Assembly: GCF_003576645.1 (NCBI RefSeq)
Contig: NC_044918.1
Coordinates: forward strand, 20,646,843-20,710,842
Direction: 5' to 3'
DNA length: 64,000 nucleotides
Source: Ipomoea triloba
Lineage: Eukaryota > Streptophyta > Magnoliopsida > Solanales > Convolvulaceae
How positions within the stretch are numbered: the stretch's first letter is position 1; every line of letters begins with the position of its first letter. A program made the position numbers and the translations under genes. Under the pieces are notes generated by a model. That model was not told where the DNA came from, ran no database searches, and saw nothing but the letters and a program-made list of their open reading frames with translations. This document shows, piece by piece, positions 48,471 to 60,917 of the stretch.

Positions 48471-48480
48471 ATGTGGTTCT

Positions 48481-48640
48481 AGGGATGGCAATGTGCCCCG
48501 TCCCCGCCGGGGATCCCCGTCCCCGTCTCATACGGGGACGGGGACGGGAAAAAATTTCGGGGATAGGGGACGGGGACGGGGATACCCCTCCCTGCCCCGC
48601 CCCGTCCCCGAATAGTTATTTTAATTAGTTTTATATATAT

Positions 48641-48680
<40 letters not shown>

Positions 48681-48882
48681 TTTTAAAATTAATATTGCAC
48701 TATTTTAAAATGTTGACTAAGAATTGACCTGGGACGGGGATTCTCCGTCCCCGCCTAATTCCCCACGGGGACGGGGATGGGGACTATTTTTCATTTCCCG
48801 CCAGGGACGGGGACAGAGGCGAGGACGTGGTCGGGGTTTCGGGGACGGGGACGGGGAGTATACTCCCCGTCCCCGCCCCGTA
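48481..48882. mobile_element. hAT-like MITE made of GGGGACGGGG repeats
   Basis: Flanked by an exact 8-bp duplication GTGGTTCT (48473-48480 and 48883-48890), the hAT signature. It starts AGGGATGGCAATG and contains many GGGGACGGGG/CCCCGTCCCC runs at both ends around an AT-rich core with an (AT)n tract at 48650-48676. Confidence 0.7.
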
Positions 48883-48927
48883 GTGGTTCTCACCTTATTT
48901 GTCTCCTTTATATGTGTGTGTGTGTGT

Positions 48928-49247
48928 ATAGGAATGCGATTCCATGAGAACCCCCTGCCATGAGTCCACGAGAATCAATCTCATTCATTAAAAAAAATAT
49001 ATCTATGTATTAAATTAATTGGATGATTAAAAATGTGCATGTGCATATTAGATATTATGATGTGTACGCATGTCCTTATGTTGCACACAACACATCATAA
49101 TGCCTAATATGCACATGCGCATTTCTAATCCCTCCAATTAATCTCATCCATATATCATTTTTTTTATGGATGGGATTGGTTCTAATGGACTCATGGGAAT
49201 GTTGGTTCTCATATGATCACAATCATATATATATATATATATATAGT
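48928..49247. mobile_element. Foldback repeat between TG/TA microsatellites
   Basis: GAATCAATCTCATTCAT pairs with ATGGATGGGATTGGTTC, and TGTGCATGTGCATATTAG with the complement of CTAATATGCACATGCGCA. The unit is bordered by (TG)n at 48914-48927 and (AT)n at 49228-49246. No coding content. Confidence 0.55.
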
Positions 49248-49446
49248 AATGAGACCACTTTTAGCGTGGATTCAAGGGAAGAGGTGGTTTCAGTGGAACA
49301 TTAGTCTATATATAAATTGCAATATGTATCACTATTCAAATTTGAATATATAAATTTATAAAAATATTTTTTTTATGTCTTTTTACACTAATTTTACCAA
49401 ACACCTTAATTTCGATTAGTTAGCTTAGCTTATTAGTTGACACTCA

Positions 49447-49875
49447 GGGTGTGTTTGAAAAGTAGGAAAATGACTTCTGGAAAATGAGTCATTTTCCGGA
49501 AAACAGTTTCATTTCCGGTGTTTGGTTGCATTCTGGAAAACTGTCTTTGTGTGTTTGGTTCATTTTCTGGAAAATGAAATAAATTGTATAATTTTACATT
49601 TTAATTATTTTTTAAAAATATAAAATAATAATAATAATATATAAAATAATAATATTTCTTTTAAAAAGTAACAAATGTGACCATTTTGGCCAAAAAAAGT
49701 TGTGAAACCAAGTCCGGAAAATGACTTCCAGAAAAAAAAATCCGGACGTCATTTTCCGGAAAAATAGCCTCATTTTCCTTGGTCAACGGAAATTGTTTTC
49801 CGTTGACTGCATTTTCCATGCACTGCCAAACACCAAAAGCCCGGAAAATCATTTTCCAGGCAACCAAACACACCC
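49447..49875. mobile_element. MITE with GGGTGTGTTTG ends
   Basis: GGGTGTGTTTG at the left and CAAACACACCC at the right, with TCA immediately outside both ends. The interior is full of GGAAAATG/CATTTTCC repeats that can fold back. A similar fragment is near 19200. Confidence 0.7.
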
Positions 49876-49950
49876 TCAATGTGAGCCCAAATCTTCACTC
49901 CAAAATGCATATTTCTTCTACCTCATTTGTTCTTTTGGGTCCCCTAACCA

Positions 49951-50098
49951 ACCTGATTGGCGTGATGGTTCAGCACCTCGTCCCTTAAGCATGAGGTTAG
50001 GAGTTTGATCCCCACACATATGAATGGAGCCAATCCCCTACCACTTAGTGTGCTGGAGGGATACCTTCGGGCAACAAAATAAAAAAATAAAAAAAATT
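49951..50098 (+). repeat. tRNA-derived SINE-like repeat
   Basis: A-box-like TTGGCGTGATGGTTCAGCAC, B-box-like GGAGTTTGATCCCC, then a non-tRNA body and an A-rich tail. Not the same family as the 34241 copy. Confidence 0.5.
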
Positions 50099-50571
50099 GT
50101 TCCTTTGGGGCATTATGTTACAACCAGCACATGTTTAGCTTCTAATTAACACATAAAAGTAACTCAGGATTATCTTACAATAGTAGTACTAAGAAAACAG
50201 CAAGAATTAGCATTATTATCTTACAATAGTTGTACTGTGCGTCAAAACCAATACAGAGAAGTACTAAGATTTCCTTAACTCCGCGTCAAAAGCAATACAG
50301 GGAATAGAAAGAGATAGTGCAGGCAAGAGAAATTGAAAAATACAGGAACACATTTTATTGATAACTGACCAGTATACATACACACAACACTTGGCATGAA
50401 ATATAAAATAAAAAAAATAAATAAAATAAAAAGCAAACAAACAAAGAAATACACCCCCCTCACACACACACAAAAGGTGAAATCATTAAAAATCACAGCC
50501 TTCATCTTCAAATTTCAATTCCCTTGATTCCTAGATCTGCTTTTATTTTATTTCTTCATTGAACTGTGCTC

Positions 50572-53224
50572 CTAACATTCTGTACGAAATAAATATTGAT
50601 CAAAATTAGTGCAAAAAAAATATAATTAATATAAGAACAAAGATACAGACTAAAATTAAAGATATGCAAACAAACCCTACCAACTCCGAGTTTCGTAGTC
50701 ACGAACAACAAGTTGATCATTTCCATATGTGCTTTGCTCTTCTTGAATGTCCTTAGCTGACTCCACAAGAGAAAGACAACAATCTTTCAACTCAATCAAT
50801 TGCAGCGTAGTAATGTTTGCAAAGTCTTCGGGGATCTTTTCCAAGTCGTGGCAGTGATGCAATGCTAAGCGTTGAAGGACAGGAAAATGATCACTCATCG
50901 TTTCCCAGTTCTTCAATTTTGCAGCACTGATGAATAAAAATTTCAATTTGAGAAACCCACCGTTTCCAGTTTCCCACTCCTCCTCTCCCATGTCATACGC
51001 TTGGAAAAATTTGAGAGATTCAAGATTTGGCAACATACTAATGACGGTAATAAATTTCAAACTGAGTTGTGTTCCCACAATTTTCAACTTCTTAAGGCTT
51101 TGGGGAAAGGAATTAATACTTTGAAGTGGGAATGGTATGGACTCAAAATCTTCAACTATTAGCTTCTCAAGCTTAGTTAAATAGTGAAGATTATCCCACC
51201 AAGTTTCAGTTTGAATTGAACATATTTCCAAACACCTAATCCCTAGCACTTTAACATTTGGAATCTTCAAAACAAATTCTTTGGTGCACCGGAGATAAGG
51301 CACCCAATAAAGAGTGTGCAAAATATCTTGAGCTGGAATCTCATCAGTATCTATTGGGAATGAATAGGGATACTCGATAAACCTCAAGTTTTGAGACTTC
51401 CATAGACCTTGCAACCATTTACTGTCAATCTCCTCATCACTCTCAATCTTAACAATTAAAGTTTGTAAGCTGTGGTGATGTTTCAGAACCCTTACATACT
51501 TTATTGTACTCAAAGCTAGGTACCTTAAGAGAATCAGATCCGAGATGTCAAAGTTTGGAGCTTCCTCGAATTGAATTTCCCTTAGGTCCAGTACCCTTAT
51601 CATCTTGAAACTCATATTTTGTCTCCAAGATTCAGCCGCCCCAAAAACTCCAGAAGCACCGAAAAAGAAAAAAAGGGTACGAGATTTGTGAAAATTATAG
51701 TTGTCACTGAATTTGGGCCGAGGATTATACATTGTTTGAAAGGTTAACCAACGGTTTGCATATTCAAACAACGGCTCGGTGTTGCCCAATTTAACAACAT
51801 TCTCACTCCTTTGACGAAAAGTAGACAACAACTTCTCTTTTTCTACTTCTCTCAAACACAAGTCAAACAACAAATCGTGCATTCTACATGTCTTAATATT
51901 GTCAAAGAAACTTAGCTTGCTAATAAGCACTAGATTTCTGTCAATTAGATCTTGTAAGTAATCCATGGCACCCTCTTCCAAACTTCTACCACTATCTTCC
52001 CTAACAAATCCCTCGGCAATCCATAAATTAAGAAGATTCTTTATGGAGATTTCTCTTCTAACTCTAGGAAAGACTCCAAAATATAAGAAACAAGCTTTTA
52101 AATGGTAAGGCAAGTTGTTGTAACTGAGGGTGAGTATGGTTGAGCATTGGTCATGAAGATCTGAAGTCATTGGAAGATTCATTGCTGACGCAATTTTCTG
52201 CCAATTTTCTACTGACTTTTTGGTTTTGGAGAGAAGCCCTGCGGCTACAGTAATAGCAAGTGGTAATCCTCGGCATTTATTAACAATGCGCTTACCAATT
52301 TCTTCAACTTCTGGTGGCAATTTTATGCTTCCCAGCTTTTGGGAAAACAGTTTCCAACTTTCATTTGAATCTAAGAAAGGCAAGTTGCAAACATATTTAC
52401 CTGAAGATCCAGTGTAATCTGCTACCTCTTTGTAGATCATCCCATCCTCTGCTGCCCCATATGTCATCCAGGACAAGAAGATACCTTTGACCCATCAGTC
52501 TCCGACGTAATTTGTCTGCTAGGTCACTGCTTTTCAACTTACTAATTTCTTCATCAGTCATTTGTATAACAGAACGGCAAAGGTCGTGGAGAATTCTGCG
52601 CAGATCATAGTGTTGAGACACGGTTGCCCAACCAAGAAGATCAAAGCGAGATCTTATTGATGGATCATCATAGATTTTTTTGGCCATAGTTGTCTTGCCA
52701 ATCCCTCCCATGCCGACAATAGATATAACTTGTCGTTCGTGAATGGAGCTTTGAAGGAGCATCTTCTTCGTCCTCTCCAATTCTTGGGCGTGCCCTACCA
52801 TTGCACCATCCAGCTTTGAAGCTCCTCCAGGTATGATGTGCTCTTGGTTTGATTGGGGATTATATGACGACAGCATTTGGGTAGTGTTTCTTTGCTGAAT
52901 AAGCCCTTCAGTGTCTTGTGCAAGACGTTGCAAGATTTGATGGAGTGTTTCATGAGAAGCTCCATTGGAAAGGATCTCCATTACTTCAGATTCAATCTCA
53001 TCTTCAGCTCTCAAACTGATTTCTTTAACTCTTGCAATAACATCTCTCTCGGCCTCGCTAACATTGAGCTTTTTCTCAGATTCCTCAAGAAGGGCCACCA
53101 AAACAGAAAGCCTTTGACGAAGACACTGGATTTCATCATTGTAATCAACAACCAAGCGTGGCCGTGGCTCTAAGAACTCCAACTCCACTGTTCGGATAAG
53201 GGAGATGAGCCCAACACAGGCCAT
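50572..53224 (-). pseudogene. CNL3: CC-NB-LRR pseudogene
   Basis: Minus strand, start 53224. The coiled coil, P-loop (GMGGIGKTT) and kinase-2 (LLVLDDIWG) are intact. A 56-bp deletion after WDDLQR then removes the CFPDxSNGSRILLTTR segment and shifts the frame. In the other frame the protein resumes at KEVADYTGSSGKYV and runs to the end (CRMHDLLFDLC, full LRR region). The last exon would be a few codons at 50579-50572. It is otherwise close to CNL2, and unlike CNL2 retains the WIAEGF region. The break alone would truncate the product at about 277 residues, leaving a coiled coil plus partial NB fragment. Such fragments are sometimes expressed, but function is not shown. Confidence 0.85.
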
Positions 53225-54680
53225 CCTCAAATCACTCTAATCATTAATTTCTAGCTTCGTGTCATCAAGAATCAACACTTTTAAGCTAGAATTGTTTTGA
53301 CATAATACTTCTGAATTTAATTTGAACCTAACTTATAATTTTCAATCTCAACTCACACCGCTCCTGCTTCAATCAATCAATATATTTTAATATTTTCGTA
53401 TTATATTTTAATTTATTACCTACTCTACTCTCTAAGCCGCCCTTAGTTATTATTAATAATATCCTGTACAATTGGAGACATAATTTCTAGAATTTAAAAG
53501 AATTATATAATCTTAAAATTTGTCACAATACTTTGGGAGGTACTAATAATGCATGTGATCAACTTGGAATATGCTGAAGAATAACCAACTACTTCATATA
53601 TTAGAAGAGATTTGTAATGTAGCTATGATGTTACGTAAACCAACCCAACGACCAATTTATAATTATAATAATTAATAATATAAAGAAGAAATTCTAGATC
53701 AAGTTGCCAACTACCATGTAGTGTATGTGATTGCATCACATTGCGATTCTAAATGGATGATTATAAGTTTGAACTTCGATGGTGGAGCTTAGATTATTAT
53801 TCGGGCTGAAAATGCTTGAGAAAGTATAAAACAAATACTACATGGTAAAGAATCATGAATATTTTAAAAAATAAATAAATAAGTTCTAGCGAAAAGACTA
53901 ACCGACACAATTAGATTTCTTCAAAACTATAATTTAAAAAATAATAATAAAAAAAAAATTAGTAAAAGTATGCTCAACTTGGCACATGCATGCAACTTGC
54001 AGAGACTCCCAAATGAAAACATTGGAGGTGCTGTTAAAAATACACTTCCCCCATCTCAAAGGATTGTTTAACATTATTTTTTATTAATCAATACAATCTA
54101 ATTTTAGAGTCCGTTTAAAATTGAAAATAAATAAATAAATTTGGAGAGTTATTTTTATTTTATTTTTTTTAATTTGAGTATAAAAAAAAACTAAAATGAA
54201 AATACTCATTCTAACAAAAATAAAAATTAAAAAACTCATTTTAATTTGCTGAAAAGGTCTTTTGAAATTTTACTTTTAAGAAAATATTTTCCGAGTTTAA
54301 TTTCTTTCTCAAGCTCAACTCTTTTTGAGTGGTGTTAGATTATTAAAATAGTTGCATTGATTCGATGAGATTGGTGATTTATTTTAATTTTTAATGTTTT
54401 TATAACTTCAAGGGGGGTAAAAGCATGTTCAACTTGGCACATGCAACTTGCAGAGGCTCCCAAATCCTTTATATAATAAATTACATGTTGTCCTAGTTTA
54501 ACGCATACATATTGAATTTTTTTACAGACCCAATTCTCTTATTTGAAATCATTTCTTTCAGAAACACTAATGAAAACAGTGAGGTACTGTTAAAAATAAA
54601 ATTCCACCATCTCAAAGGTTTGTTCAACGTCATTTCTTATTAAATAATACAATCTCATGTGCATGACTTTCGACAACACT
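53225..54680. other. Promoter side of CNL3 and duplicated flanks, no gene
   Basis: 53330-53600 matches the flank of CNL2. The phrase CTCAACTTGGCACATGC...CTTGCAGAGACTCCC occurs at 53970 and again, diverged, at 54430, and its neighbour CTGTTAAAAATA twice, showing further local duplication. Confidence 0.5.
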
Positions 54681-54925
54681 GATTTCAACAATACTCAATA
54701 GACAACTGTTATCTTTACGCGGGACTTACAACAACACTGATTTTTTTCTTTACGCGGGACTTACAACAACACTGATTTTTTTTTTTTTTGAGAAACAACC
54801 AAACAAATATATTAAACGTACCATCAGAAAATGATTACAACAACACTGATTTTAACAACAAAAATTTTACCTCAAAGACAACAATTTTTAATCATTGTCT
54901 ATGTGCATTTTTCTTGTAGTATTTG
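54681..54925. repeat. CACTA-terminus-like repeat fragment
   Basis: TCTTTACGCGGGACTTACAA occurs twice (54712 and 54748) with ACAACACTGATTTT repeats. The block ends in GTGCATTTTTCTTGTAGTA, like the terminus at 44241-44259. Confidence 0.45.
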
Positions 54926-55910
54926 GTTTGAAATTAAAATGACTTTTAGAAATTATTTTCTAAATTTTAATATTTAGTTATTCATAGAAAATGAATTGAA
55001 GTCAATGAAAATATACCTTCTGCTCAAAAGAAAAAATGACTTTTTTTTTTTTTTTGTTGCAAAAAAAAAATTGTTCTAAATTTTGTACTCGGAACACGTT
55101 TTTCGAATCCCTCACTCAAGCTCCATGCTCACTCTCTCCCCCTCTCTTGAGTTCGTGTCAAATGGGTAGGCCAATCCACAATTTGCTTAGGCACTATTTG
55201 AACTTGCCCAAACTGGTCCAGTTAAAATTTAGATTAGACCAAATAATAAAATCTTGTCCCGTTTTCAGAAATAAAATAAAATCTTGTCCGTGTAATGAAA
55301 TTACTGTAGTTATACTATGGACGGTGGATCCTAGTCCAAAACAACTTTGTTACAACGAAAGTTTTGAGTTTCTGAACATTAAGTTTTAAATTTGTTAACA
55401 TATAACGTCTAGCTTCTGAACATATGTAACTATGTGAGACATGTTATGAACATGTAACAAAGTGAATGTTGTAGTGTCTAATTTATGAATATTAAGCTTT
55501 GAATTCATAAAGAGATTTTTTTCAAAATGGTCCCTCGATTGCTCATTCTCAATTTGGTGCAATTGAAAGTCTAAATGCAAAATTTAATGTCTACTCTTCA
55601 ATGACGAACTCCAAGAGAACTTTTGCACAGCTTCAATATGCTAGAATGGAATCAATGTCTCAATTTGGGGAAGATAATACAAGATTCCAACTACATCTCA
55701 AACTTTTTGAGATTTATCCAAAAATTAATGATTAAATATTTAAGACTGTGAACATTCATGATTCTTATCCTATGTTTGAATTTAATTATAAGTATTTAAA
55801 TTCAAATATATAATATGACATGGTAAAAACACACTTTATTAATTTGTAATACAGCGGACATTAATCCTTATAATATCTCATTATTGCATTGTGTGGACCA
55901 TGTACGGTCC
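54926..55910. other. Intergenic, no gene seen
   Basis: AT-rich; open frames at 55036-55389 and 55395-55580 show no domain or coding-like composition. GGTGGATCCTAGTCCAAAAC at 55324 resembles dispersed text at 10490 and 26995. Confidence 0.45.
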
Positions 55911-55913
55911 AAA

Positions 55914-56142
55914 AACACATAAAATACATTATTATAACTTATAAAATATATTATTTTAACACATAAAGTATATTATTCTAACTCATAAAATACATTATTC
56001 TAACTCATGAAATACATTATCTTACCCTAAAATTTCATAATTCAAACACATATAAAGTATATTATTCTAACACATAAAGTACATTATTTTAATTCATAAA
56101 ATATATTATCTTACCTAAAATGTTTATTATTCTAACATAAGT
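55914..56142 (+). repeat. Degenerate minisatellite
   Basis: About eight imperfect copies of a unit of roughly 28 bases built on ACTCATAAAATACATTATTC. Non-coding. Confidence 0.7.
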
Positions 56143-57107
56143 ACGGAACAAAAAAAATTTTAATATCAAAAACTCAAAACAACATCGTTTTGGAATTTGC
56201 CTATCACCTCTCAAATGGGCTGCTCGCACAATTTCTTTTATCATGAACTAGCAAATTAATTAAGCCGACAACAATAAATGACAATCAACCTCCAACCAAA
56301 CCTCAGTAATAATTTTGTCAGCCCGTTTGTCATTTCCAAAATTTTCAATTTCTACATAGGCAAACACATACTAACAATCGTAATATGTTAAAGACCATGG
56401 TTCACACAGTTATATGGACCATGTTGATACACAAAAAATAAATATTGCCAAATAAATAAGTGATAGAATTAAAATGATATTTTAGTGTTGATGTAATGAA
56501 CTTATTTTTTGTATAAATTGAAACTAAGTAGTAGAGCTCATACAGATATGTATTGTCAAATGAACTTATAGTAGAATTAAAATGATATTTTAGTGTTGTT
56601 ATAATGAATCTATTGTATGTGTAAAATGATACTATAATGAAGTAATGAACGTATTGTGTTTATAAAATGAAATTAGATAGCAAATACATGGAAATTAATT
56701 AAAATGATATTTCAACATAACTATAATAAAATTAGTGTGTGAAAAATAAAACTAAAATATATTGCATATCATGGTCCATGCTGTTACCTGAACCGTATCA
56801 TATATAGTAAAATTTGCCCACATACTAATGATTAGTACTGAATATTCAAACAAACAAGGAAAAACTTATGATATTCTGTACTTAATTATTCTGTTGTTAC
56901 ATGACAAATAATTTTGTGAACATTTGTATATTTTTTATCTGAGTCTTGAGTTCATAGCATATATAATTGTTGTAATTACATGCCCATTACGTTCAGAGAA
57001 AAAAAAGAGAGAGAAATATATAACATCATGTATGGATCGGAAAAGTGAAATAATTAACATCTTCGATCACCTGTGCGTCTTACTAAATCTTCCAGCTCGC
57101 ATGGACA
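56143..57107. other. Intergenic, no gene seen
   Basis: AT-rich, with a repeated AAAATGATATTTTAGTGTTG phrase (56473 and 56579). Confidence 0.45.
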
Positions 57108-57255
57108 ACTCAGTTGGTTACAGGGGTGAAATTTAGGAAGAAAAATTAGGGATCGAGTCTCATCAAATGCAGTGTGGGAGCAACCTTTCAAAGTGAAAAA
57201 GCTCTTTGTGCACAGTAAGAAAATGTCTAGTCTTTGTATTTAGCTGAGTTAAATT
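57108..57255 (+). repeat. tRNA-like SINE fragment
   Basis: CAACTCAGTTGGTTACAGGG (A-box-like) and AGGGATCGAGTCTC (B-box-like) precede a GCTCTTTGTGCAC phrase. Confidence 0.4.
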
Positions 57256-57319
57256 TACATCCTCTCATATGTTCTGTCAGGCCGAGGCGTGGGAAAGAAA
57301 TCTCATCATTCAGGGGGCG

Positions 57320-60159
57320 TCCCTAATGTTTGTCAAAAACAAATATTGTAAATAAAATAAAATAAATGAAAAAAACTAGAAATTAAAAGATATGAGGTCA
57401 AACCTAAATATGTATCATAGTCACGAACAATAAGCTCATCGTATCCATATAAGTTGTAAATAAAATAAAATGAATGAAAAAAAACTAGAAATTAAAAGAT
57501 ATGAGGTCAAACCTAAATATGTATCATAGTCACGAACAATAAGCTCATCGTATCCATATAAGTTCTCTTGCTCATCACGAATTTGCCGGGCTGACTCCAC
57601 AAGAGAAGGAGTACAAGCTTTTAAATCAATCAATTGTAATGTCAAAACATCTACAAAACCCGCAGGAATCTCATGTAAATAATAGCAATAGTGCAAGGCT
57701 AGGCGCTCAAGGACAGGAAAATGATCACTCGTGCTATTCCAATACTTCAATTCTGCATCACTGATGAATAAAAACTTCAACTTAAGAAAGCCGCCATCAA
57801 TAGTTTCCCACTCTTCTCCCATGCACTCTGCACGGATAAGTTTGAGCACTTCAAGATTTGGCAATATGCTAAAGGCGGCAATAGCTTCCCACTGCAGTAG
57901 TACTCTAATGAGTGTTAACTTCTTAAGTTGTAGTGGGAAAGTACTAATAATACTTGGAGGTGGGCTTGTTGGAAACCAATAACTACAAACTTTTAGTTTC
58001 TTAAGCTTAGCTAAATAGCAAAGATTTTCCCACCAAGTTTGGATTTCAAATTCAGATTCTTCTTCAACACTACATCTAATTGCTAACACTTGAACATTTG
58101 GAATCCCCAAAACAAATTGCTTCGTACACTGAAAATCAGGCAACCAATAAAGAGTTTGCAAATTTTCTTGAACAACATCCTCATCAATATGCGGCTTTGG
58201 GAATTGAAAGGGAAACTTGATGTACCTTAAGCTTTGAGACTTCCAAACACCATGCAACCACTCTCTGCCCACATCATCTTGAGAGCCATTAGCATTGTGA
58301 TCTTGTACAATTAATGTTTGTAGGTTACAATGATGTTTTATAGCCCCTACATACCTAATTGAACGCAAACGTAGGTACCGTAGAAAAATTAGATCCTCAA
58401 TGCCAATGTTTGGTACCATGATGAACAAAATTAAAGTTAGGTCCAGAACCCTTATCCTTTTGAAAGAATTATACAAATTCCATGGGGTTATATAAGGACC
58501 AAAAAATAAAAGGGCTCGAGATTTGTGGAAAGTATAGTTTTCACAATTATAGTTGGGCAAGTAAGACGACCGTGATTGAAATCTTAACCAGCGATTGCCA
58601 TCTTCATAACACTTTGGTTGGGTTTCATCTAACTGAACACTCTCAATCTCTTCATGAATAACAGACAAAAGCTTCTCATCTTTAGCTTTTCTCAAGCACA
58701 AGTCATATACCAAATCATGAATTCTGCATGCCTTAATATTGCCCAACAAACTTAACTCACTAATAAGCACTAAGTTTCTGCCAATTAGATCTTGTAGATA
58801 GTCACTGGCAACTTCTTCCAAGTTTCTTTCGCTATCCACTTTAATAAATCCCTCTGCAATCCATAACTTGATAAGATCTTTTGTGGGCATTTCATAATCT
58901 TCAGGAAAAACACTAAAGTATAAAAAGCAAGATTTCAAACGATAAGGTAAATTGCTGTAACTCAAAGTGAGTATCTTTGAGCATTGTTCATGAAGAGTTG
59001 AAGTGGCAGATAAATTTATTGCTGATGCAACACTTTCCCAATTTTCTGTTTTTGATAGAAGCCCTGCAACTATAACAATAGCAAGTGGCAACCCTTGGCA
59101 TTTATGAATAATGCGCCTCCCAATTTCTTCGAGTTCTACCGGCAAGGTTTCCTCGTTGGAAACTTTAGAGTAGAATAACTTCCAACTTTCATCCAAATTT
59201 AAAAATGACAAGGTACAAACATACTTACTTAAACCAGCATAGTTTGCCACCTCTTTGAGTCGAGTTGTCAACAATATTCGACTACCATTGAAATCATCTG
59301 GAAGACATCTTTGGACATCATCCCAAACTTTAGTGTCCCATACGTCATCCATTACAAGTAGATACCTTTGACCCATTAGACATTGGCGCAGTTTGTTTGC
59401 TAGGTCAAGGGTGTCTACCTTGTTAATTTCATCATTAGTCATTTGTACAATAGAATGACAAAGATGATGAAGAATTTTTCTCAAATTATGATCTTGAGAC
59501 ACTGTTGTCCAACCATGGAGGTCAAAATGGGATCTAATTGACAGATCATCATAGATTATTTTGGCGAAAGTTGTCTTGCCTATACCTCCCATACCGACAA
59601 TGGACACAACTTGTCGTTCTGGAGGTGAGCCTTGAAGGAGCATTTCCTTCATCCTAGCCAATTCCATGGCATGCCCTACCATATCTTCTTCGTCGAGCTT
59701 TGAAATCCGGCCTCGGGTGGAACCACCAACTATGATGTTCTCATCATGGTTTGATGACGAAACCGATTGATGAGGAGAATATGACTCTTTAATGTTTCTT
59801 CTTTTCTTAATGCACTCGATAATCCCGTCAATGTCTCGTGCAAGACTTTGCAAGATTTGATGGAGTCCTTCAAGAGAAGATGGTTGATCCCCCATAGAAA
59901 CAATCTCCATTACTTGAGATTCAATATCACCTTCAGCTTTGAAAGTTATGTCCTTAACTCTTGCAATCAGATCTTTAAAAGCCTCATCATCACTAACCCA
60001 AAGCTTTTTCTCTGATTCCTCAAGAAGGGCTTGCAAAAGAGAGAGGCTTTGATGAAGAAAGTGGATGATTTGGTTGTCATCAAGAACCACACGGGATTGG
60101 CGTTGTAAGAACTCCAACTCTAATGTTCGGATAAGAGAGATGAGAGTAACACAAGCCAT
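57320..60159 (-). CDS. CNL4: CC-NB-LRR resistance protein (R1/Rx-like)
   Basis: Minus strand, start 60159; the main exon ends at 57513 by homology with CNL1 (882 codons). Reading on would stop at 57436 (907 aa). The last small exon is uncertain and may lie near 57320-57345. Rx-type coiled coil residues 1-125; P-loop GMGGIGKTT (189-197); kinase-2 LLVMDDVWD; GSRILLTTR; GLPLA; FLYFSVFPEDYEMP; LIKLWIAEGF; MHD variant IHD (CRIHDLVYDLC); then LRRs with RIRVLDLTL and repeating L-x2-L-x-L units. It is the most divergent member and the only one with no internal length defect. The 3' coding end and its splice donor are tandemly duplicated. Confidence 0.88.
57348..57565 (-). repeat. 109-bp tandem duplication over the 3' coding end of CNL4
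   Basis: ACCTAAATATGTATCATAGT begins at 57402 and again at 57511, and the flanking text repeats with it. Each copy contains the codons for GYDELIVRDYDTYL and the splice donor. Confidence 0.85.
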
Positions 60160-60865
60160 ATATCCTCACTACTCTTTCATCCTCTCTATTTGCGAGTGTC
60201 TAATGCAAAATGAATGTTTTAGCTTAGCTTGCAAGGGAGGGATTATTGTTGTGATATAATACTAAAACAAATTCAAGCTCTTTACCATTTCATCATCATT
60301 ATTTAATTTTGCTATTTACCTACTCCATCTATCTACTCTCCTTAGCTTGCAGATGAAGATTTAGTATATTAATGGTGTCATGCATATATAGTCAAACAAA
60401 TAATTTCTAGGATTTATCTGAGTTCAGTAAATAATAATCTTTAAATTTGTCATATTAATATGTTGAACTTGTCACCAGGCCACCAACACAGATTCTCAAC
60501 AACTTAATATTTTGTCCTAGTTTAGCTTAGCTAGAGTCATAGACTTTTGGCAGGTTAAAGTTAAAGAAAATTTTACACTAAACCCCAATTATATAATAAT
60601 TTGAATTGGTCCTAACTCCTAATGTCAAAAACAATTAGGTGGTGTATGCTTGGAGTTTGTCACAGTACAATGAATTTTGATACCTATTATCATATTTGTT
60701 TGTCTACTTTTGTTATCCTATTATTGAAATCAAATTTTTTAGTAATTATTACAAAACACATTATTCTTTTATTCTACTTTTGAACACTGGAATCAAAAAT
60801 AGGGGAGAAAAATAATAAAAATAAAAATAAAATGTTACTATCCAAGCATTAAATTTATATGAAAG

Positions 60866-60867
<2 letters not shown>
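60160..60867. other. Promoter side of CNL4, no gene
   Basis: Around 60430-60470, AAATTTGTCATATTAATATG resembles the upstream block shared by the other CNL genes. The remainder is AT-rich without a gene. Confidence 0.45.

Positions 60868-60917
<50 letters not shown>

Noticed and set aside
48425..48963. Gly/Arg/Pro-rich open frames
   Set aside because: They are translations of the GGGGACGGGG repeats of a MITE.
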